From Trichobilharzia szidati (Eukaryota; Platyhelminthes; Trematoda; Strigeidida; Schistosomatidae): DNA of 64,000 nt. This document shows, one piece after another, positions 34,440 to 45,000 of this stretch. The position numbers were made by a program, and so were the translations under genes. The notes beneath the pieces were generated by a model. It was given only the letters and a program-made list of their open reading frames with translations, was not told where the DNA came from and made no database searches. The DNA lies in the NCBI GenBank assembly GCA_944472155.2, contig OX235279.1:55277564-55341563 (forward strand). Direction: 5' to 3'. How positions within the stretch are numbered: position 1 is the first letter of the stretch; every line of letters begins with the position of its first letter.

Positions 34440-34800
34440 TTGCGAATGAGTTGGGGGCGGTTGGATCAAAAATATGGCACCAGTCCATGAAATCTTCTAT
34501 AGTTACCTGGAGGAGTTCTCGGGTTCTAAGAATCAATAGTTGGAGATATTGAGTGCGGTGGCTCAAGATCGTTTTCAGTGACACAAATGCCTTTGTTATT
34601 TGTAATATTTCGCGTTCATTAAGTCCACATTATTTCTCATTCGATTATCCTTCTTCCCATACGTTTCCGTCTTTTAGTTTCACTGGATTTCCTACCTGTC
34701 CATTTATGTATTCTTATATATTCCTACGTAAAGTGTGGCAAATTGAACTGATGCAGTTTTGTGCAAAGTTCGATGATAACAATTCAGTTATCGCACAAAT
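34440..34800 (+). mobile_element. SR2-like (RTE-clade) 3' end relic, copy 2
   Basis: Homologous by eye to 13022-13390: 'gggggcggttggatc', 'atggcaccagtccatgaaatc', and 'aattgaactgatgcagtttt' in the same order. The C-terminal frame is broken. It is the same family as copy 1 and lies upstream of the Penelope inverted pair. Confidence 0.55.
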
Positions 34801-34885
34801 TTATATATAACAATGAATAAACCATGTGATAAAAAGTAAATATTCCAACATATGTGGCAGATTAGTACGATGTTAGGCTACTACT

Positions 34886-34939
34886 AATAATAATTGGGCA
34901 AAGAATAGCCTTTTCGATAACTTCCTCTTCTGGCTCTAC

Positions 34940-34976
<37 letters not shown>

Positions 34977-35206
34977 GCATATTCTAGATTAGTAGTCAAT
35001 AATAATATTAGTGTTTTTTAAATAATATCGATTTGTAGAGTAAGATCAATGGAATTACAGTTCATTGAAGATGCTTAAATTATAATAATAATAATAATAA
35101 TAAAGATATAGTAGCATATAGAATATCAGTTAAAATTAGGAAAGTTCCACAAAATTGAGGATCATTCAAACCTAGATGGCCAAGGTTAGCATAATATCTG
35201 AACCAA
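34886..35206 (-). mobile_element. Penelope-like 3' end, inverted copy
   Basis: This is the reverse complement of the 3' region seen at 29790-30085 and 35213-35506. It shares the AT run, 'attctagattagtagtcaat', 'tttgtagagtaagatcaatg' and the terminal 'aacttcctcttctggctcta'. It includes the segment corresponding to 'gttcagacattatgct' at 29791, so it reaches a little further 5' than the neighbouring copy. Confidence 0.88.
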
Positions 35207-35212
35207 CATCTT

Positions 35213-35291
35213 TTGGCCACGTAGGTTTGAATGATCCTCAATTTTGCGGGATTTTCCTAATTTTAATTGATATTCTATATGCTACTATATC

Positions 35292-35324
<33 letters not shown>

Positions 35325-35506
35325 ATTTAAGCATCTTCAATGAACTGTAATTCCATTGATCTTACTCTACAAATCGATATTATTTAAAAAACACTAATAT
35401 TATTATTGACTACTAATCTAGAATATGCTATGTATATATATATATATAATTGTAGAGCCAGAAGAGGAAGTTATCGAAAAGGATATTCTTTGCTCAATTA
35501 TTTTGT
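35213..35506 (+). mobile_element. Penelope-like 3' end, direct copy
   Basis: Same sequence as 29810-30085 in the same orientation, with an expanded (att)n run. It is head-to-head with the inverted copy at 34886-35206, making a hairpin with arms of about 290 bases and a loop of 10-25 bases. Its 3' terminus ('gctcaattattttg') is immediately followed by a SINE. Confidence 0.88.
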
Positions 35507-35700
35507 GAGTCGGTAGCACAGTGGTTAGGACTCTTGCCGACCATGCACATGGTCCGGTGTTCGATCCCCTGCCGACGCACACCCGATACCTGTGGTCGGC
35601 CTGCAAAATTTGGGCTACCGATGTCCATGCTGAAAATTCCATACTTGTACTGAAAATACGGTGTGGCATCAAGCTGTAATCAAAAATTAATTTAATTAAA
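35507..35700 (+). mobile_element. tRNA-derived SINE, copy 2
   Basis: Box A 'tagcacagtggttagga' and box B 'tgttcgatccc' form a tRNA-like head, followed by the same body as copies 1, 3 and 4, ending 'gtggcatcaagctgtaatca'. It begins exactly where the Penelope 3' end stops and ends about 80 bases before the RRP40 coding start. The 5' base of the acceptor stem is lost relative to copy 3. Confidence 0.85.
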
Positions 35701-35781
35701 TTATAGATGTCTAAATGAATATTTTCGCTATACTAATATTAAGCTTTAATCCTTTCTTGATTTGTGTAGGTCTATTACTCA

Positions 35782-36006
35782 ATGATCTCGGCTGCTGTTG
35801 ACAACAACATCCAGACGTGTTCAAACGAATCTAGTTACCAACATTTTTTGGATTGTTTGGTCTTACCAGGGATGACTTTTGAATTAACAGGACCTGATAA
35901 GATTATTACTTGGTCTATTGGTCCAGGTCTTGTTTACGTACCAGCATCTAGAACGAAAAGTGCTATGGGCAAGCATAAACTGGCGGACTCAGTTTTAGTG
36001 AAACAG
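35782..36006 (+). CDS. EXOSC3: EXOSC3 exon 1
   Basis: 75 codons from ATG to the donor 'cag|gtgcgt', phase 0. It encodes the N-terminal domain with LPGMTFEL and GPGLVYVPASRTK. A possible acceptor at 35768-35769 suggests that a 5' UTR exon may lie upstream. Confidence 0.85.
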
Positions 36007-39000
36007 GTGCGTTCAATTCTTTCAATGACATTTATTGTTTGTCAGTAGGCACATACATGATAATGCATTTACCTATGAGTTACACTTGTGGTGCGTTGTT
36101 GTCTACAGCATAAATCTGAAGATGCTTATTATGCATTAGGTAGGTCGGTGTACTGCGAATCAGAATCGTAGCTTTCGAGATAAGTGGTATGGGAGCCTCA
36201 ACGGGATCACGAATTACCGATGCTCCCCGAAGCAGAAGACGCCTTACGTAGCCTGGGTATGTAGAATGTATTGCCCAGTCATTTAACTGTTCTCAGTGTG
36301 TAGCAGGAACAGAATGGACAGGAAAATGTGCGTCGGTGGCACAGTGGTTAGGACTCTTGCCGACCATGCACATGGTCCGGGGTTCGATCCCCTGCCGACG
36401 CACACCCGATATCTATGGTCGGCCTGCAAAATTTGGGCTACCGATATCCATGCTGAAAATGCCATACTTGTACTGAAAATACGGTGTGGCATCAAGCTGT
36501 AATCAAAATAATGAAATAATGATCTTGGTTGCGTAGTGGGCTTCTTCATTAAAGGTCTTGGCTTCACATATTTGCAACCAGGAGTTCAAATAGAGAAAAA
36601 TGGTTCATTTTGACTATTTTCATTATCAGGAACGTCGTTAAAACTTGAGGGGGGGGTTTAAAGATTGCAGAAGCTTATGCGGTGCTTTCTGTTGTGTTTT
36701 GCAGAGTTTTTTGTCATCGCATTTTCCTTATTTTCCCCCAATTTTGCTTGCTTTCAGCCTCTAGGAGGACTGAACTCTATCCAGTAGCTTGCTTGGTAAA
36801 CAGCAGCATCTATAGTCACACTTACCCATAATTTTTTGTTAGTTTTGACATGTAGACCAAAGATCTCCCTCAAGGAATCCATCTGTCCCCGAAGAATCTG
36901 CATGTCATCTTAGGCTTATCGCTTTTTACGTTTTTACGCGTCCGAATTTTCTCAATGTGCCTCCGTAATGCCACATATAGGTTGCTATAACAACCACCAT
37001 CGTGGCGTTCTTGTTGAACAGTAATAGCTAATAGAAATAGTAATAATAACAAATAGTTGTCATGACTGGATGCGCTTACTGAGCCAATAATCGACACAGT
37101 GATAATGAGGTATGAATGGTCTTAACAAAGTCAACTTGCTCCCTTTATTGGTTACAGGACTCCATCATAAGCTGACTTCGGTTAGCGAACCATTGGAAAA
37201 CCTGGGAGTACTGGACGGCTGTTTCGTCCTAGTTTGGAACTCTTCATCAGTTCGCACCCACTGAAGTTCGAACCCAGGATCTTCTGGGTTACAAAGCGAG
37301 CTCGTAGGCCATTAAACCACTGGGACTCGATCCAATGGCCCATGAATTCCAACTTCTGCCAATTCACGACATTGCACAACCACTAGCCAATCTCTTCGGT
37401 GAGTATTTGTCCTCACCTTCGACCTGCCGCACCCTACTGGTCTTTTTAGATTCATAACCTTTTGATCACAACCACATTCTAGATGGTCTGTCATGTATTC
37501 CGACTTTTTTGGACTAATACCCAGATCACTTATATCGAAACCACTCACCATTGTCATTGTCCATATCATTATCAACAATTGTCGTGATGTGTGATAGATC
37601 TTGTGGGTAACTAAAGACATCTGGATGGACCTTCTTGTTTTCGTCCTCATTTATTTTGTTATCAGGCATCCTTACACCTAAAATGGCATTAATTTGCAAG
37701 GTCTAAAAAATTACACAAGGTCTTTTTTTCTTCTTTCTCTGTCTCTCTGGGAATCTGTAACCAATGCATTTTAACCAATCTGAAGAAGTAGGTCGGAACC
37801 ACACTCCAGGACAGGCAACATTAGAGGACGAAATGAGACTACTCATAGCTTAAACATTTGATTGTTCCGGACCCACTTCAATGTGGCACGGAGTGATTTG
37901 CGTAAGACCCAGTCTGGAGAGTAAAGAATCAAAAGACTCACTTTGTATGTTATTTCGCCAATTATAGCCATGAGTTTCTCTGTATGGTGAAACACTCACT
38001 TGTATTTTCATATATTTTGTTGTGATATATCTAGTTGATAGTAATCCAAGAAAATTATAACTAAACATGGTCACTAACTTTATATTTTTTCGAAAAAACA
38101 AAATATTTAGTTATGTAAATACTTTTTCCAGTATAAAATAATTAAATTTAATTGTAACTTGATTCCACACAGCATTTTGGTACAACTATGGAATTTTCAG
38201 CCCAAATTTAGCAGGCTAACCATTGATATCAGGTGTGTCGGCCGGGGATCGAACTCCCGGACCATGTGCATGATTAGCGAGCGTCCTAACCGCTGTTGAT
38301 TCGTTTTGTTTGTAACCGGCTATAAAGTAAAGGCCACCAACAAATCCTTTGGTCAGAACTTCGCAACTGACTATCTTTGGAAGTTAGGATGCATTTAGCC
38401 TGAGCAGATTTTTCATGTAATAGACTATGAACCATGCTTACTTTGTGAGTGTTTAATAGTAGCCTCTATTCACAGACTTAAGTAAGAGCGGAATTTAACC
38501 CTTAAACCCATTTGCGAGAATTTGTAAACTAAAGCCAATGAACCTTATCGCACACGCATTTTTTCAAATAGCCTCATCTTGTACATTTAGCAAAGTGCAG
38601 GTTTCATATATGAATATGTTTAAAGTGTTTTTATTATTTGTTACAGTTTGGTGTTTTGAAATTCAAAAGGAAAACAGTGAAAAATTCGGAGCCACTGACC
38701 TCAGTCAAGCGTTTTAAATCCAGTGACTCATCGGGCGATACGGAAGAAAATTATATTTGGATAGAGAGCCCACCATGCTTTCGTTCAGTAACCACATTAC
38801 TTCCGCTTAGTCGACTTTCATATCGTTGTCATGTTGGTCAGTTCCAAAAAGAGGACAAGGTTATTGGTATTGTAACAAGAAGAGCTGGTAGAAATTTTGT
38901 GATTGACATTGGTTGCGCCACTCCTGCTACGATCAAATACCAATCGTTTGAAGGTTCTTCTAAAAAGAACCGTCCTGATATTCATGCAGGTGATGTCATT

Positions 39001-42000
39001 TTTGCCATGATTAAGCGGGCTGATAGAGGTGAGTGTTTTTTAATGTATTGTAGTCTTTTCTCATAATTCAGTGGTAACGAATAATAAATTTAAATTTCTC
39101 CTTACTTCTCATGTTGTCTTGTACAATCAGTAGAATTTCCTATATAATTTTGTGTGAAACTGAAAACTTTTCTGGTGGCTACAGTGGATATATTTTCAGT
39201 CTCAAAGTTCTACTTTCTGTTACTCTGTAATGTAATAACTTGCTATAGGAATGCTTTATAATTGTACTGAGTTTTTCCCCTCGGCAATGAACTGTTTCCA
39301 TTTTAGTTTTCATTATTTTGATTTTTAGTGTTTAAATAAAAAACAATTTGGAAGATAGTGAGATATTTATCGGTGGTGGTTTTAGATTGAAACTCGGGAC
39401 CTGTAAGGTGAAAGTTCAAACCAATGAGAAACACCTGAATCCAACATATCTCTGTTGCGCCATCCAGCGCCTATTTTCGTTCTATGCATATTTAACAGTC
39501 TGATTTCCAAAGTAAATAGTACTTCACAGCTATAATATGCACCCTTGTTTTCATAATGGATGTAATTTACATGACCTGTCACTTCACTAACTTGTAACTA
39601 CTTGAAATTATTCTCTTGTCGGATGAATGGGAATTTTTTGACTTTAATCAGAAGGTCACGCAATATGCTCGCTTTAAGTGCGACTCAACTTAATTAGAAA
39701 TAAATCATTTTCATTAGTGTCTCTTTGACATCTGGTCAGACAATTGTTAAGAACACAGTGGAGAATTGGTGCACAATTGCGCATTAGTAAAATTGTGTAC
39801 ATTTGTAATAAAATATGAAGAAAACAGGACGTTGTAAATTGATTTTGTGCAAGTTATTCATATTCTGTTTTCCGCTATGTTACTCTTCAACTTCTACCTT
39901 TTCATTCCATGCTGTCTACATTGACGATCAATTTCCTTTATTTCTCGAGTAGGAAATCTCGTGAATCTTTATCTGTTTTTACTTTTACTGAGGTTATTAT
40001 CCTGCATGTTAATTATGCGTCCTTACATGTATCACACCATACTGGTCACCTCAAGCGAAAATTCATACCTACAATCGTGTCAACCTTATTGGTGTCTTAT
40101 GTTTCTGTTGTATCTTCGAATGAGCTTCTTCTTATCACTGTATTCTAGTTTAAAGTCGTATGATATTAGTATGTATGTTTTTGTTTCATTTTCACGTGGT
40201 ATGAAAGTGGCTGCGTATATGTATGTGTTCATTCTAACTTTGGAAGTTACTTCATGGACCTGTTATGGTGTACTCTACTATCGCCCAATTGAAGTGGTTT
40301 CCATTTCTTTAACTTCCTGCTGTTCCCATTTCGTGGAGTCAGCTCTCTATTTACACCCTACTTTTTTGGCAGCTTGTCCTGCACCCTGTAAGTCCTGTCA
40401 AGTTGTATTGTGTTAGTAGTCTTCATTTCCTGCCAATGGTCAATTGGTGGATGACTTCGTTGTTGTTTCTTGGACAAAGGCACGATGTTACAATAGTACT
40501 AATACCATTTAACATTTCCTGTGTCAACATGTTTTGTTTCAAAATCTCCGCTTCTACTAGTTTTCTGTTTATTCTTTCCCAACAGTCCATTGACCAGTTT
40601 CCATTTTTCTCTGAGACAAATCTTTCCATGATAATTCAGATAAAATAAGTGACGCATCGGTATGAAGAACAAGTAGTCCTTGTAACGTTTGTCTAACATT
40701 TTCGATATGTGACTTTGTAAGACGAACAAAATTAGAGATATTTGGTTGTAATTTAATGTATTTGAAAGTTTTATAAAATTGCCTCGGGAAGGAATGATTT
40801 TTAATACATAATTCAAATCTTTTCTCTCTGCTAATGCCCACTCAGGGGGGGGGGGCAAACAAACCTGCTACAGAAACTTCAGCGTGAACAATCTCCTTGC
40901 GTCAAAAGAAAAAGTCTGTGTGGGGACATGGAATGTCCGCACCATGTACGAGACTAGCAAAGCTGCCCAGATCGCAAGCGAAATGAGAAGATACGGACTA
41001 CAAGTATTGGGGATCTGCGAAAGCAGATGGAACGGAAACGGACTCACCAAATTGTCAACAGGTGAGTCAGTGATTTACTCCGGTCACCCAGAAGACAACC
41101 ACACACACACCGAGGGCGTGGCTATAATGATGTCACCAACGGCAACCAAGGCTCTGATACAGTGGGAGGCGATCTCACCCAGAATAATGAGCGCCAGATT
41201 CAACTCCAAAGGAAGAAAAGTGTCAATTATACAATGCTATGCACCCACAAACAACGCAGACCTCGAAAAGAAAGAAGAATTCTACAGACAACTACAGGCA
41301 GCAATAGACAATACTCCAGCCGGTGACATTAAAATACTAATGGGAGACATGAACGCCAAACTTGGACCAGACAACACAGGAAGGGAACTCATCATGGGTA
41401 AAGAAGCTCTGGGAGAGATGAATGAAAATGGAGAACTCTTCGCCGACTTCTGCGCCTTCAATGAACTAGTGATTGGTGGCAGCGTATACAAACACAAGGA
41501 TATCCACAAGGCTACATGGGTGTCACCAGATGGGCGAACCAAAAACCAAATTGACTTCATCACAATCTCGAGGAAGTGGCGGCGCAGCCTACTGGACACA
41601 AAAGCAAGAAGAGGAGCAGACGTTGGCTCAGACCACTACCTCGTACAAGGAACAATCCAACTCAAATTAAAAGCTTTCAGAGAATCAGGAGCTGCAGATA
41701 GACCACAAGCCAAGTTCAACACTCAAAAACTAAAGGACCAGGATACAAAGGATATCTTTACTGCAAGTATAAAGGACAAAGCTGAGAAACAAATCAACAT
41801 TAGCGAAGAGGTCAGCGTCGAAAAACACTGGGACAACCTGAAAACAGTATGGAGCGAAACCTGCATGGAAGTTCTGGGCAGAAAGAAGAGACAGGACAAA
41901 CCGTGGCTCACTACGGACACTTGGAGGCTAATAGAAGAGAGAAGGATGGTGAAACAAAAGATTATCCAGTGCACCGACGAGCAACAGAAACAGGAGTTGA

Positions 42001-45000
42001 ATGCAAGCTACAATACACTGAACAAAGGAGTAAAGAAGAGTGCCAGAGAAGACAAAAGAAAGTATTATGAAGCCATGGCCAATGAAGCAGAACAAGCAGC
42101 AGGCAAAAGAGACCTCGCAACACTCTACCAAACAACTAGATACCTCTCAGGCAAAAATTCGTCACAAATTAAGCCAGTGAAGGATGAAAATGGAAAGTCA
42201 ATCACCAAAGAAGTGGAGCAAAGGAAACACTGGGCTGAACACTTCAAAAGACTACTAAACCGACCGCCACCTACAACGCGCCCAACAATACCAACAACGG
42301 AAGCAGAATTACCAGTGAACATCAACCCCCCGACAAAAACAGAAGTCCTGAAGACAATCAAGATGCTGAAAGCTGGAAAAGCAGCAGGACCAGATGGAAT
42401 CCCAGCAGAAGTATTGAAAGTGGACCCAGAGACAACAGCAGACTTGATGACGCCACTACTGGAGAAGGTGTGGAAAGAAGGCAAAGTACCCGAGGATTGG
42501 AAGAAAGGATACTTACTCAAACTACCAAAGAAAGTAGACCTAAGTCAATGCAAGAACTGGCGAGGAATTATGCTCCTGTCCATCCCAAGCAAAATACTAA
42601 GCTGCATCAACCTGAAGAGAATCAAACATGCCCTGGACGAAAATCTTCTACCGGAACAGGCTGGATTCAGGAGAAACAAGTCATGTATTGATCAAATCGC
42701 CACACTACGGATCATCATTGAACAAAGTTTGGAATGGCAGTCACCTCTCTATCTCAACTTCATCGACTTTGAAATGGCCTTCAGCGGACAGCGTCGATCG
42801 AGAGGTGATTTGGCAACTACTTCGCTACTACGGGGTGCCACCGACAATTATACATCTCATCCAACAGTTGTATGACAACGCTGCATGCCAAGTAATCCAC
42901 AACGGGAAGCTCACGGAATCCTTCGAAGTGAGGACAGGAGTAAGACAGGGTTGCCTACTATCGCCAATGATTTTCCTGATTGCAGTAGATTGGATAATGC
43001 GACAAACAGCGGAGAATGAGGAAACAGGCATAAAATGGACTCACACAAAGAACTTGGAGGATCTGTACTTCGCCGATGATATATGCCTGATTTCCCACAA
43101 ACTGGAAGATATGCAAGTGAAAAGTAACAAGTTGGCAGAAGAAGCATCAAAGATAGGACTCCAGGTGAACATAGAGAAAACAGAGGTGATGAAGATCCCT
43201 GGCCAACACCAACAACAACAACAGCAGACAGCAATCAGCATAAATGGAAAGAACCTGAAAGAAACTACCTCCTTTACCTACTTGGGAAGCATTGTTTCAA
43301 CTACAGGCGGAACTGACGAGGATATCAAAGCAAGGATCGGGAAAGCAAGGCAAGCTTTCATTACTCTCAAGTCTGTGTGGAGGTCAACAGCATTCAGCGT
43401 CAAAAATAAGATCGGGATTTTCAACTCCAATGGGAAGTCAGTACTACTATACGGATCAGAGACATGGCGTGTCACGAAAAGCACCTCAAACAAACTACAG
43501 ACCTTCATTAACAGATGTCTTCGCTCAATACTCAAGATCAGATGGCCGGAAAGGATCAGCAACAAAGATCTCTGGGAGCGAACCAACCAGGAACCGATTG
43601 TGAAACAAATAGGCAGGAAGAAATGGAGATGGATTGGCCATAGTCTGAGGAAACCAGCAAGTGACATCACTAGACAAGCCCTCGAGTGGAACCCGAAAGG
43701 GAAGCGACGAGTTGGTCGTCCAAGGGTGACCTGGAGGAGATCATGTGAAGAGGAGATGAAAGCATGTGGGCAGACCTGGAGCCAGGTGAAAACTCTAGCA
43801 GAGAACCGAACGCAATGGAGACGCATGGCTGAAGCCCTATGTTCCTCTAGGAACTAAAGGAAATAATAATAATAATGCCCACTCAGAGAGCATCTATCAT
43901 CATCTTCTTCGTAACTGTTTCTTATCATCCAACTCAGTGGCTCAAACTCTCGACAGCCTCTCTACCGTCACCATATTCACTGCAGACCATTGAAAACCCA
44001 CCAACTCTTCAACACTATCAATGCCCAACATCATATTGCAGATGTCTGCCTCCTGGTTGTCGATGGAAGACATTTACTAGATTAATCAAATACACCAAAA
44101 TAAATGCGTGCTTATTCTAGTTTCTAAATAATCCTAAGCGTTCGAATAACTTGCCAAGATGTTCTCCAAGTAATAATTTTGATGCATTGTTTAGTGTAAC
44201 TTTTTTGTCTTACGTAGTTCTGTGAATAAGTTTACGTTTCGTTTCAGACTCCAATAATGTATACTTAATATGCGGGAGTGCTAATAGAATCAGTATTTTA
44301 CACCTAATAAAATTTATGAACTATACTGCAATACTTTTCTGTGCACTAAGTTAGAACATTTTACATGTATTCATGACTATTCATGATGCATAATTTACGT
44401 TGCTTTCACTTTACATTTAAATGCACAATTAATAAGGGTTTATTGTGACTTGACAACCATGTAGAAGCCTTTTTTAAATTTCTCTTATAACTTACGGTGG
44501 AAATTCTTTTGTGTAGATAAATCGAAATAGAGGTAAAGACGTGTTGGAGTTTTACCACATGTAACAGTCAGTTTTATATTTCTGTCTTCTAGATTTAGAA
44601 GTCGAGTTATCATGTGTAGATGAAGCGGGAAAAGCTTGTGGAATGGGCATCCTTGGTCGTTATGAACCCGGAACAGTTGGAAATGCTGGAGGTCGACCTG
44701 GAGGTATACTGTTACACTGTACTCAGGACTTAGTCAGACGACTAGGCGATCAAAAAGTATTTCCTTTGCTTCAACTTTTATCCAAGGTTAGAATTTCATT
44801 ATTCTTTGCATTCTTTATCTTATTGCTTATTGTTAGTTTTCATATATGGGAAGCTTTTGACTCAAGAAAAAAAGACTTGTCATAATCAGTTTATTTTCCA
44901 CTCCTTTATTTCCGTACTTAAAAGGAACGAAGCACGATATGGTGTTGCCTAGTCGATAGATTTTGTGATATGGTTATGAGTCTTTCAAGTGGGTATGCAG

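Larger units (their letters stand above)
36007..38646. other. EXOSC3 intron 1, SINE-rich
   Basis: A 2.6-kb intron holding three tRNA-derived repeats (36329-36515, 37155-37372, 38140-38297). The rest shows no recognisable content. Confidence 0.7.

Noticed and set aside
36329..36402. A functional tRNA gene
   Set aside because: It has a tRNA-like stem and boxes, but the D- and anticodon arms do not fold well and the same head occurs with an identical body in four places, so it is a SINE.
39961..40416. A 151-residue hydrophobic open frame in the RRP40 intron
   Set aside because: It is T-rich with a leucine/serine-rich composition expected by chance, shows no family resemblance, and lies in an intron flanking an old repeat on the opposite strand.
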